Below, piece by piece: positions 31,701-39,618 of a DNA stretch of 64,000 nucleotides. This stretch comes from Paenibacillus sp. DMB5 (GTDB lineage Bacteria; Bacillota; Bacilli; Paenibacillales; Paenibacillaceae): NCBI RefSeq assembly GCF_001517085.1, contig NZ_LRAC01000085.1, positions 1 to 64,000 on the forward strand. Direction: 5' to 3'. Both the position numbers and the translations under genes were made by a program. The first letter of the stretch is position 1. Every line of letters begins with the position of its first letter. The notes below the pieces were generated by a model, which worked only from the letters and a program-made list of their open reading frames with translations, ran no database searches and had not been told where the DNA came from.

Positions 31701-34475
31701 TTTGTATGGTATGACCAAGAGACGGATAAGTGGTATCAGCTGGTGACCTCCGGTCTTCAAGACTTCAGCAGCGGTACAGCTTTGGTGTACGTGTCCGATG
31801 ATATGTACAACTGGGAGTATAAAGGGCCGCTTTACGTCAGTGACAGAAGCCAGTATCCGGAGCTTGGCACAGTATGGGAACTGCCGGTGCTGCTCCCGGT
31901 AGGTAAGGATAGCACGGGCAAACAGAAGTATATTTTCATGATCAATCCGCATGAGAAACCGGAGCAGGTTCCGCCGGCGAATGATGTGCAACGGGATGTT
32001 GAAGTCTTTTACTGGATTGGGACTTGGGATAGAGATAACTTCAAGTTTATACCTGATCAGGACGCTCCCTCCAAAATGGATGTGGGGGATGGTTATTTGA
32101 CCGCAGAGAGCGGGATGGTTACTCCTGACGGAAGAACGGTTGTATACTCCATGGTGCAAAATGTGAGAACGCCGCAGGCTGAATATCAGGCTGGATGGGC
32201 TCATAATCTGGCACTGCCGGTTTCCCTGAGCCTGGATGAGCATGATGAATTGCGCATTGAGCCCATTGAGGAATTGCAGAGTCTGCGAGGAGATAAGGTT
32301 GTTGATTTCTCGGACAAAAATTTGGCTGCTGCCAATCAATTGATCCAGAGTGTCAAAGGCGACATGCTTGAGATCGTGATGGAGATCGATCCGGGCGAAG
32401 CCCAGAAATTCGGCCTTAAAGTAAGGCGCTCCGATAACGGCCAGGAGGAAACGCTGATTTACTACGATAAGACCGATCAGACATTCAATGTGGACCGGAC
32501 CAAGAGCAGTATTGACCCCGATGTCCGCGTGGATGGTATTCAGGGCGGATACGTAGATCTTGACGGAGAGAATCTAAAGCTGCATATCTTCCTCGATCGC
32601 TCAGTTGTTGAAGCCTTTGCCAATTACAAGAAAAAGCTGACAACCCGCGTCTATGTAGGCCGATACGACTCCTTGGGCCTCAAGGTCTGGGCCGACAACG
32701 ATATTACAGTCAAGTCCATGGAAGTATGGAATATGAATGCCTTGACCGGTGAACCGGCTGCTCCGGTCGATGTGCCAGATAACTGGGATAATTCAGTATA
32801 TACCGATATTACGGATCTGCCTAACCATGATTTTGCTACAGGAGATTTAACAGGCTGGATTACTGAAGGAGATGCCTTCCAGGATGTCCATGTGACCGAT
32901 GCCAAGTTCTTCTGGGACACGATCTACTTTAATCCTTCGCATAAAATTCCGGGCGGCTATCATTTATGGGGCTTCAACGAGGCAGCCGGCGGTGACAGCT
33001 TGACGGGGACGCTGCGATCACAGAATTTCGTCCTTGGCGACAACGGCAAGCTCAACTTCCTGGTCAGCGGCGGACGTGATATCGACAAGCTTTACGTTGC
33101 ACTGGTCCGGGCATCGGACGGCAAGGAGCTGTTCAAGGAGACAGCAACGAATTATGAGGAATACCAGCGGAAGATCTGGGATGCATCAGCGTATATCGGC
33201 GAGGAACTGTACATTAAGGTAGTTGACCAATCTACCGGCGGTTTCGGACATATTAACGTCGATGATTTCAATGTACCGGTTAAGGTGCAGAACGGGGTTG
33301 ACCCAACAGATCCGACCGAACCAACTCCTCCCGTTCCAACCAGTCCGCCAGGTAATCCTGTAATCCCGGGAAGCACGCCGGATAGCCAGAGCAGTCAGAG
33401 AAGTCAAAATAGCTTGACTTTCGAACTGGCCAAAGGTGAGCAGCAGGTATTGTTTCCGGTGAAGCTGGCGGCAAATGACGGGAAGAATGCCTTGAAGGTT
33501 AAGAATGCAGATGTGGAAATTGAAGTTCCTGCAGAAGTTTTAAAGGAATTGCAGGCGCTGGTTACAGGTAGCGGGTTAGAACAGTCGCAGATCTCTTTCG
33601 AAATCGGGGCATTATCCGCCGAACAAAGCACAAAGCTGCTCACACAAGCCGGAAGCAAGAATCATGCGGACATCTCCGCAGCCGGAGGAGTTTATGACTT
33701 CAAATTATCTATCGTGAAGGCTGATGGAACAGTGCTTGAGCTGGAGAAGTTCTCCCAGCCTGTCACAATCAGACTGAGTGCCAATGAAAATTCCCCCAAG
33801 GACCTGACTGGAATCTACTACATCGCTGATGACGGCAGCCTGGAATACATGGGAGGAAACCGTTCGGACGGTAAATGGACAGCAAAGGTGAGTCATTTCA
33901 GTACATTTGCTGTTCTTACCTACGACAAAACGTTCGAAGATGTGAATGTATCTTATTGGGCTCATGATGTAATTAAAAAGATGGCGGCCAGACAAATGGT
34001 CTCGGGTGTCAGTGAAACAGCGTTCGCACCAAAGCAAAACGTAAGCCGTGCAGAATTTGCTGCCCTGATTACCCGGGCCTTGGGCATTAAAGCATCCGGC
34101 TCAGCAATTTTTAAGGATGTAGACCCAGCAAAATGGTACGCATCTTCCATTGCCGCCGCCTACGAGAAGGGAATTATAACCGGTAGAAGCAAAGATACCT
34201 TTGCACCGGAGGACACCATAAGTCGTGAAGAAATGGCGTCCATGATTTATAAAGCATATCTGTTTCATACAGGACAGAATGCTGCCGCCAACCGGTTGAG
34301 CAGCTTTAAGGATGCGGATCACATCAGCAGCTGGGCTGCAGATGCAGTCGCTGCTGCACAGGAGCTCGGATTAATTAACGGACGCGGCAACCATTTATTC
34401 GCACCGCATGAAACGGTGAACCGTGCAGAGAGTGCGCAAATCATCTCGCTGCTGCTGGATGTATTAAATCAATAA
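28767..34475 (+). CDS. Giant secreted, S-layer-anchored LamG-GH32 fructanase
   Basis: A 1,902-aa protein; the ATG at 28767 (GAAGGAGGC upstream) opens a signal peptide of about 35 residues. Then come two near-identical beta-sandwich-like modules (about 75-255 and 260-440), a related third (442-572), LamG (576-815), and GH32 (833-1335) with Glu851 at the nucleophile position (WMNEAHAP), Arg976-Asp977 and Glu1038 (WELPVL). A fourth NPxFETGDLxGW-type module (1345-1508), a Pro/Thr linker, one more domain and three SLH repeats (about 1720-1902) complete it. SLH repeats hold proteins on pyruvylated wall polymer. Glu for Asp is as in endo-inulinases, so endo-cleavage of inulin or levan, or cyclo-fructan formation, is inferred. 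Confidence 0.93.
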   Translation: MRKNSRNTSWISKMVAGVMLLQLAVPGIQDTAAAGVEKEGGEAAASSPGQEMSVTNAVYQVPPPDGSPSVAAAVYEIVNPGFETGDLTGWTVTKGNAFGPDSVSGESTWWAEQIPYNQEGTYHLNGWKYDEAATGVLRSSSFELGGSGWISFKLGGAKNADKVYVNIVEADTGQVIARYGNSKFADVGFPNPAQGMRLANMEQYKADLSGYLGKKLYVEIVDHATSDWGLIFADAFFMYHQSEPSEGTVAVDIKPDFQRYQIMNPGFETGDLTGWTVVEGEAFGPDSVSDETVWWAEQIPYNQEGTYHLNGWKYNEAATGVLRSSTFELGGTGWITFRLGGGKHTDQAYISLSDADTGNLIARYGNSAFNDSGFPDPGQGMRLANMQEYKADLSKYIGKRLYIEIVDHAFSDWGVMFADAFHTFNEQVPDEGIMAENIIPTEIANRGFETGTLEGWTAAGDAFQVTGQAASGMEGNFYATSAVEGEGSITSSAFTLQGNGTISFSIVDIVQPADAYVALYDASTNELLKQTGNVSTNEKIVWNVYEYYNKRLYIKVVDQSEQSRISVDAFQANNKGNIFYMNFDEGTGKKALEQVSNLEHDVNYVFNSARYMDSKDPRWTPRGVKGGALLFDGYSNDIEVNSEATIPVSDALTIEAWVAPRSYEWGDGNKLSAIVNQSNQDKAEGFALGMYRHGTWSFQAGIGGQWIQVWVNNHPLEKYKWNYIAATFDKGTGEIKLYLNGEQVASQATPINVPITSSTASLMIGKNNKPTEFAGLFSYNMFSGLIDELKLQNKALTGQEILAEYENVKALHGGAVPEIPNGDIDEDPSVFDGDQHRPQYHAMPPQNWMNEAHAPIYYNGKYHLFYQHNPQGPFWHQIHWGHWVSDDMVHWENVRPALAPDAGTLDPDGAWSGSAAYDRDGNPVLFYTAGNDSLSPNQRTGLATPADLSDPNLEEWVKYPEPVTEQNGNGIHNEFRDPFVWYDQETDKWYQLVTSGLQDFSSGTALVYVSDDMYNWEYKGPLYVSDRSQYPELGTVWELPVLLPVGKDSTGKQKYIFMINPHEKPEQVPPANDVQRDVEVFYWIGTWDRDNFKFIPDQDAPSKMDVGDGYLTAESGMVTPDGRTVVYSMVQNVRTPQAEYQAGWAHNLALPVSLSLDEHDELRIEPIEELQSLRGDKVVDFSDKNLAAANQLIQSVKGDMLEIVMEIDPGEAQKFGLKVRRSDNGQEETLIYYDKTDQTFNVDRTKSSIDPDVRVDGIQGGYVDLDGENLKLHIFLDRSVVEAFANYKKKLTTRVYVGRYDSLGLKVWADNDITVKSMEVWNMNALTGEPAAPVDVPDNWDNSVYTDITDLPNHDFATGDLTGWITEGDAFQDVHVTDAKFFWDTIYFNPSHKIPGGYHLWGFNEAAGGDSLTGTLRSQNFVLGDNGKLNFLVSGGRDIDKLYVALVRASDGKELFKETATNYEEYQRKIWDASAYIGEELYIKVVDQSTGGFGHINVDDFNVPVKVQNGVDPTDPTEPTPPVPTSPPGNPVIPGSTPDSQSSQRSQNSLTFELAKGEQQVLFPVKLAANDGKNALKVKNADVEIEVPAEVLKELQALVTGSGLEQSQISFEIGALSAEQSTKLLTQAGSKNHADISAAGGVYDFKLSIVKADGTVLELEKFSQPVTIRLSANENSPKDLTGIYYIADDGSLEYMGGNRSDGKWTAKVSHFSTFAVLTYDKTFEDVNVSYWAHDVIKKMAARQMVSGVSETAFAPKQNVSRAEFAALITRALGIKASGSAIFKDVDPAKWYASSIAAAYEKGIITGRSKDTFAPEDTISREEMASMIYKAYLFHTGQNAAANRLSSFKDADHISSWAADAVAAAQELGLINGRGNHLFAPHETVNRAESAQIISLLLDVLNQ
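28989..30060 (+). repeat. Tandem duplication inside the fructanase gene
   Basis: Two copies of a module of about 180 codons begin at 28989 and 29544 (555 bp apart). Both read N-P-G-F-E-T-G-D-L-T-G-W-T-V and share WWAEQIPYNQEGTYHLNGWK and ATGVLRSS. They stay close at DNA level, so the duplication is fairly recent. More diverged copies start near 30090 and 32800. Confidence 0.9.
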
Positions 34476-34485
34476 CCGTTTAGAG

Positions 34486-34535
34486 GAAAGCCGGGAAGGC
34501 GAGACAATGTCAGTCTTGTTCATAACCCCGGCTTT
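34486..34535 (+). terminator. Rho-independent terminator
   Basis: AAAGCCGGG near 34486-34494 pairs with CCCGGCTTTT near 34526-34535 around a long loop. It lies directly after the fructanase stop. Confidence 0.75.
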
Positions 34536-34652
34536 TCCGTTTGTCTACGGCCACTGGAGGACAGGCAGCATTACATATTGTTCCAAATAATTTATACTAA
34601 AATATATAATACTTTTTCCAATAGAATCCCACATCCGATTGGAGGAATTCTC

Positions 34653-35603
34653 ATGTCCGACTTCAAGAAACACGAATGGAAGCAGAATCTGCTTACAGGC
34701 CCGGTACTAGAATGGCTACTGGATTCAGATCCTGCGGTCCGCTGGCAGGTGATGCGCGATTTGCTGCATGAACCGGAGGATAAGGTTGCTGCGGTACGCT
34801 CGCAGGTTGCAGTGGAGGGATGGGGGCAGCAGGTCCTCTCGAGGCAGTCGGAAGAGGGCCATTGGTGGGCAGATGAGGATGCCTGGCCGCTGCAGAATAC
34901 ACTATTTGCGTTGGTATTATTAAAGGATATGGGATTGGAGCCCAAAAGTGCGGAAGCCGGCAGGGCCGTTGCGCTGGTTCGGGACCGATTAATCTGGGAG
35001 TATCATGAGGGCAGATCTTTTTTTGAAGGAGAGGTCGAGGCTTGCATCAACGGGAGAATCCTGGCGGCAGGTGCATATTACGGAGAAGTAAGTGAACGGC
35101 TGGTTCAATATTTGCTGGATGGGCAGCTTGCAGATGGAGGGTGGAATTGTGAAGCCCCTCCCAGCACGCGGTCCTCTTTTCACAGTACGATCTGTGTACT
35201 GGAGGGACTGCTGGAATATGAAAAGGCGGCTGGCGCCGATCCGGCAGTGACCGCTGCCCGCAAGCGGGGAGAAGAATATATATTGGAACGGGGACTATTC
35301 CGGTCGCTTTCATCTGGCGGTGTGATCGATTCCCGCTTTACGTGCATGTTTTATCCGCCGTCCTATCACTATGATATCCTGCGCGGTCTGGAATATTTTC
35401 GTTTGTCCGGTACACGGCCCGATAAGCGGATGTCGGAGGCCGTCGGATTAATCCTTGCGAAGCAGGCTGCAAATGGCCGCTGGCCGCTAGACAGTCCGCG
35501 GCCGGACCACATTCCCTTTCATATGGAGGACCCGTCAGGCGGGGATAGCCGCTGGAATACGCTTCGCGCCTTGCGGGTGCTAAAGTGGTGGTCTTCATAT
35601 TGA
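34653..35603 (+). CDS. Squalene/terpene-cyclase-like alpha/alpha-toroid protein
   Basis: A 316-aa protein from ATG 34653 with GGAGG eight bases upstream. It holds three QW-type repeats: Q-S-E-E-G-H-W near residue 55, Q-L-A-D-G-G-W near 156, and Q-A-A-N-G-R-W near 280. These are the mark of the alpha/alpha-toroid fold of squalene-hopene cyclases and protein prenyltransferases. At 316 aa it is half the size of a squalene cyclase, and the cyclase DxDD motif is not visible. An enzymatic role is doubtful; proteins like this are common and uncharacterised in Paenibacillus. The next gene starts only 15 bp on. Confidence 0.7.
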   Translation: MSDFKKHEWKQNLLTGPVLEWLLDSDPAVRWQVMRDLLHEPEDKVAAVRSQVAVEGWGQQVLSRQSEEGHWWADEDAWPLQNTLFALVLLKDMGLEPKSAEAGRAVALVRDRLIWEYHEGRSFFEGEVEACINGRILAAGAYYGEVSERLVQYLLDGQLADGGWNCEAPPSTRSSFHSTICVLEGLLEYEKAAGADPAVTAARKRGEEYILERGLFRSLSSGGVIDSRFTCMFYPPSYHYDILRGLEYFRLSGTRPDKRMSEAVGLILAKQAANGRWPLDSPRPDHIPFHMEDPSGGDSRWNTLRALRVLKWWSSY

Positions 35604-35618
35604 TTACTTAAAAACGAT

Positions 35619-38159
35619 ATGTCTATAATAAGCGGTATGAGGGGGGAGCAGACGATTCGCTATCTATACGAATTTATTCAGCATCAGGACGATCTGCCGA
35701 TGAAGCTCTTCGTGAATTCCGTGCAGCATATTGATTTTCATTGGCATAAGGAAGTTGAGATCCTGTATGTTCTCCATGGCTCGATTAACATGTACCTGGA
35801 CCAGAAGCAATATACGCTCCAGGAAGATGATATTCTCGTAATCAACAGCATGTCGGTCCATAAGATCGAGCGGACCCATCAGGATAATGTGCTGTTAACC
35901 CTGCAGTTCGGACCCGAGCTGCTGCATAATAATGCGTTCATCTCCTGCAACTCTGCCGGTCATTCCGGGCAGGCCCCCTCGCGGCTGCACAGCATCAAGC
36001 ATAATCTTGCGCAAATGGTCTGGGAGATTAACAAGAAATCGCCGGGTTATCAAAGCTACACAATAGGCAGATTACAGATGTTATGCGGATGCCTGCTGCG
36101 ATATTTCTCGGACGGGACAAATCCGGCGGTGGCAGAAGGAAGCAAGGACAACGATTATAAAAGACTGAACAGTGTCCTCACCTATATCGACCGACACTAT
36201 AATGAAAAGATTACGCTGCAGGATATGGCGGACTCCGAGCATTTAAGCCTGCATTATTTTTCCCACTTCTTCACCGACAAGATCGGCATCCCCTTTCAAA
36301 AGTATTTGACGCTTATCCGCCTGGAAAAGGCCCAGGTTCAGCTGGCAGAAAGCGATAAGACGATTTCCGAAATTGCCCTGGATTGCGGATTTGCCAACGT
36401 GAAGCTGTTCAACAAATATTTCAAGGAAAAATACGGCTGCACGCCGGGTTCCTACCGGGAAGCTTCGCTCGCACCGGAGCCGCACCGGCTGAACCTGAAC
36501 CGCAAGCCCAAAACGTATGAGGAATCCTCGAGCGGGGATTATTATGAGATGGACACAATGAACGCGATTGGGTCACTGTACCGCTATCTGGACGTCAAAA
36601 CGGATACCGGTCAGTCCGGCGTTCCCCTGTCAGCGGCTCTTGCGGCTGCCCCCGAACGGATTGAGGTTCGTGCAGACCAGACACCGGCATTTTATAAAAA
36701 GCACTGGAACATCACCACGACGGCCGGAAGAGCCGTAGAAGGACTGCGCGAGGATTGGCGGAAGCAGCTGTCTGCCTTGAAGGGGGCTATCCCGTTCCAA
36801 TATATCCGGTTTCACGGGATTTTTAACGATGAGATGATGGTGTACAGTGAAAATGATGACGGCACACCGGTCTATAACTGGTCTTATGTGGACAAGCTGT
36901 ACGATTTTCTTCTGGAGCAGGGAGTCCGGCCGTTCGTTGAATTGAGCTTTATGCCGGGACAGCTGGCGAGGTCCAGAGAAACGCTGTTCTGGTGGAGAGG
37001 CAATATCAGTCCGCCTGCAGATCCCGCCAAGTGGGAAGCGCTGGTCCAGGCCTTCATCCGTCATTGTCTGAACCGTTACGGGGCGGATGAGGTGAAGCAA
37101 TGGTATTTTGAAGTGTGGAACGAGCCGGATCTGGCAGGGGTTTGCTGGGCAGGCAGCAAAGAAGAATACTTTGCTTTTTACGAATCCACCGTTCATGCGA
37201 TTAAATCGGTGCTGCCGGAGCTGAGGACAGGCGGGCCCGCTATGGGGTACGGTTCCATCTGGAACGATACCTGGGCGGAGGACTTTTTAGCTTACTGCCG
37301 CTCGAGGGAGGTGCCGCTCGATTTCTTTTCGTTCCACATTTATTCGGAGTATCCCAAGCTAAAAACGGAAGAAGGCCGTTTGACCCGGATCATGCCCCCG
37401 GCATTCTTCAAAGAAAGCATTGACCGTGTGCGGCAAAAAATGAAGGCAGCCTCATACGGTGACGTTGAGCTTCATATTACCGAATGGAATTTCTCGCTGT
37501 ATGACCGGAATCTGCTGCACGATACGATGTTTATGGCCCCGTTTATCATCTACCAGACGATGAACACGCTCGGGGACGTGAATGCGATGGCCTACTGGTC
37601 CTTTACCGATGTTTTTGAAGAAAGCGTTGTTCCCGCATCCCCGTTCTATGGAGGCTTTGGCCTGATCAACCGCGACGGGCTGAAGAAGCCCGGATATTAC
37701 GCGTTTGAGCTGATGCAGAAGCTGGGTGACGAGCTGCTGATGCAGGGGGATGGTTATGCCTTTACCCGGAAAAGCGACGGAAGCCTGCAGCTTCTGTTCT
37801 ATCACTATGTCCATGTGGATCAGCTGTTTGCGAGCGGAGACTGGTCAGAGCTGTCCGGCTCCACCCGTTATGATGTATTTGAGGAAAAGGGCAGCAAAGC
37901 CTTTGAAATCACGCTAAACCAGCTGGCAGGACCCTATAAATGCACCAGCTATCAGCTGGACCGGGAGCACGGGTCGGTATTCGATGAGTGGATGACTATG
38001 GGAGCGCCCGATTTTTTAACGCAGGAGGAAATTCAGTATTTAAACAGCAGAGGCGGTCCGGTTATCCGGACAGAGCTTGTAGAGCAGGATAGCTGGCGCA
38101 AAGAAATTGTACTCCCGCCCCATGGGGTGCTGCTGCTCCAGCTCGAAAGGCAGTTTTAA
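35619..38159 (+). CDS. AraC-type regulator fused to a GH39 glycoside hydrolase
   Basis: An 846-aa protein. Residues 1 to about 110 form a cupin-like sensor (HWHKEVEILYVLHGSINMYL), 180-285 the double HTH of AraC/XylS (ITLQDMADSEHLSLHYFSHF, then ISEIALDCGFANVKLFNKYF), and about 345-846 a GH39 TIM barrel plus sandwich. The GH39 catalytic pair is present: acid/base Glu502 (FEVWNEPDLAG) and nucleophile Glu622 (HITEWNFS). GH39 enzymes are beta-xylosidases or iduronidases. There is no signal peptide, so it works in the cytoplasm, possibly binding or cleaving the inducer of its own regulon. Its target genes are unknown. Confidence 0.9.
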   Translation: MSIISGMRGEQTIRYLYEFIQHQDDLPMKLFVNSVQHIDFHWHKEVEILYVLHGSINMYLDQKQYTLQEDDILVINSMSVHKIERTHQDNVLLTLQFGPELLHNNAFISCNSAGHSGQAPSRLHSIKHNLAQMVWEINKKSPGYQSYTIGRLQMLCGCLLRYFSDGTNPAVAEGSKDNDYKRLNSVLTYIDRHYNEKITLQDMADSEHLSLHYFSHFFTDKIGIPFQKYLTLIRLEKAQVQLAESDKTISEIALDCGFANVKLFNKYFKEKYGCTPGSYREASLAPEPHRLNLNRKPKTYEESSSGDYYEMDTMNAIGSLYRYLDVKTDTGQSGVPLSAALAAAPERIEVRADQTPAFYKKHWNITTTAGRAVEGLREDWRKQLSALKGAIPFQYIRFHGIFNDEMMVYSENDDGTPVYNWSYVDKLYDFLLEQGVRPFVELSFMPGQLARSRETLFWWRGNISPPADPAKWEALVQAFIRHCLNRYGADEVKQWYFEVWNEPDLAGVCWAGSKEEYFAFYESTVHAIKSVLPELRTGGPAMGYGSIWNDTWAEDFLAYCRSREVPLDFFSFHIYSEYPKLKTEEGRLTRIMPPAFFKESIDRVRQKMKAASYGDVELHITEWNFSLYDRNLLHDTMFMAPFIIYQTMNTLGDVNAMAYWSFTDVFEESVVPASPFYGGFGLINRDGLKKPGYYAFELMQKLGDELLMQGDGYAFTRKSDGSLQLLFYHYVHVDQLFASGDWSELSGSTRYDVFEEKGSKAFEITLNQLAGPYKCTSYQLDREHGSVFDEWMTMGAPDFLTQEEIQYLNSRGGPVIRTELVEQDSWRKEIVLPPHGVLLLQLERQF

Positions 38160-38180
38160 TCAAGAAAATACATCAATCAA

Positions 38181-38211
38181 ACATCCCTTTTTGCTGAAGG
38201 GGTGTTTTTTG
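38181..38211 (+). terminator. Rho-independent terminator
   Basis: ACATCCCTT (38181-38189) pairs with AAGGGGTGT (38197-38205), one wobble, then T5. It separates the AraC-GH39 gene from the PTS gene. Confidence 0.9.
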
Positions 38212-38364
38212 TTGTTTATTTTGAATAGAAGCAGACAAGCTAGTACAAGAGACGGAAAGTAGGCAAAATACGAACCCGGATGCGGCAAGTTACAACAAGA
38301 AAACGGTATCATTAATCTCTATACTAAGGTTGTAGCAGTTAAGAGAAAGACAGGGGGAATTTAG

Positions 38365-39594
38365 ATGAAGCGTTTCATGAAGTGGATGACAGAATCGTTT
38401 GCACCTAGATTGGAGGCGTTTACAAATAATCTCTGGGTGGCATCCATTCAGGAAGCCATTATGGTGGCGATCCCGATGATTTTTATCGGCTCGATTATCA
38501 CACTCATTTCAATCTTGAAGGATTTCATTCCGGGGATGCCGGATCTTACACCCATCACGACCTTTAGCTTCGGGCTATTGGGGTTGTTTATTGCTTTTTT
38601 AACGCCGTATACCGTCATGGAAAAAAGAGAACGTCACAAAATCAAGCTGCTGGCGGGAATGAGCGGGGTATCCCTGTTCGTGATGCTTCTTAACCCGACC
38701 CTAAATGATGACGGAACCATTCAGTTCATTCTGGAACGGTTTGGACCTTCGGGTATGATTACGGCACTGCTGGTTGGCGTGTTTGTTGCTCTCGTTATGA
38801 ATATTTGCCAGAAATTCTCATTTTTCAAAAAGGGCTCTTCCCTTCCGGAGTTCATTATGGACTGGTTCGATTTTCTCGTGCCGATTGCCCTGATCTTAAC
38901 TACAGGCTGGGTTTTGGTATATCAGCTTCATTTCGATATTTTTGCCCTGATTGTAAATGTGTTCGAGCCCATCAATGCCATGGGTCAAAGTCTGATTGGC
39001 TTTGTATTGTTCAACTTTATCGGCGTGGTGCTGTATTCCTTCGGTGTAAGCCCATGGGTGATGACTCCGATCTGGTACGCCATCTGGATCCCTGCCATTG
39101 AGCAGAATGCAGCCCTCGTCGCAGCCGGTCAGGATCCGGTCAACATCAATACGTTCGAAACCTTTTTCTCCGGCTGGCTGGGTATCGGCGGGATGGGTGC
39201 TACGCTGCCTTTAGTGGTATGGTTCCTGCTGGCCCGGTCCAAAAAGCTGAAGTCTGTCGGCAAAGCGACGATCCTTCCGTCCTTGTTCAATATCAATGAG
39301 CCGGTGGTGTACGGGGCGCCGATTGCGTTCAATCCGCTGCTGATGGTTCCGATGTGGATTAACGGACTGATCACGCCGATTCTCGTGTATATCGTTCTCG
39401 ATATGGGGCTGGTGCGGATTCCGAGCCAGATCTTCCAGCTGTGGTATACCCCGATCGGGCTGTCTACCTACCTGATGAGCGGATTTAACGGAGTTATTCT
39501 GCTGGCGGTGGTTCTGGTGATTGTGTTTGCTGTCTGGTTTCCGTTCTTCAAGCTGTACGATGCCCAGGAGCTGAAAAAGGAACAGGAAAATTAA
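38365..39594 (+). CDS. PTS EIIC component, lactose/cellobiose family
   Basis: A 409-aa membrane protein with about ten hydrophobic segments. The active-site region LFNINEPVVYGAPI, with its NEPVxxG signature, and the EIIC-typical start (TNNLWVASIQEAIMVAIPMIFIGS) place it in the cellobiose/chitobiose (CelB) EIIC group. It would move a beta-glucoside inward while it is phosphorylated. No EIIA or EIIB gene is nearby, and the next gene is a GH3 enzyme, not a GH1 phospho-glucosidase. The EIIA/B must come from elsewhere, or it may act as a facilitator. GGGGGAAT is the RBS. Confidence 0.9.
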   Translation: MKRFMKWMTESFAPRLEAFTNNLWVASIQEAIMVAIPMIFIGSIITLISILKDFIPGMPDLTPITTFSFGLLGLFIAFLTPYTVMEKRERHKIKLLAGMSGVSLFVMLLNPTLNDDGTIQFILERFGPSGMITALLVGVFVALVMNICQKFSFFKKGSSLPEFIMDWFDFLVPIALILTTGWVLVYQLHFDIFALIVNVFEPINAMGQSLIGFVLFNFIGVVLYSFGVSPWVMTPIWYAIWIPAIEQNAALVAAGQDPVNINTFETFFSGWLGIGGMGATLPLVVWFLLARSKKLKSVGKATILPSLFNINEPVVYGAPIAFNPLLMVPMWINGLITPILVYIVLDMGLVRIPSQIFQLWYTPIGLSTYLMSGFNGVILLAVVLVIVFAVWFPFFKLYDAQELKKEQEN

Positions 39595-39618
39595 TCTGAT
39601 AATAAAGGATGGAGCAGC

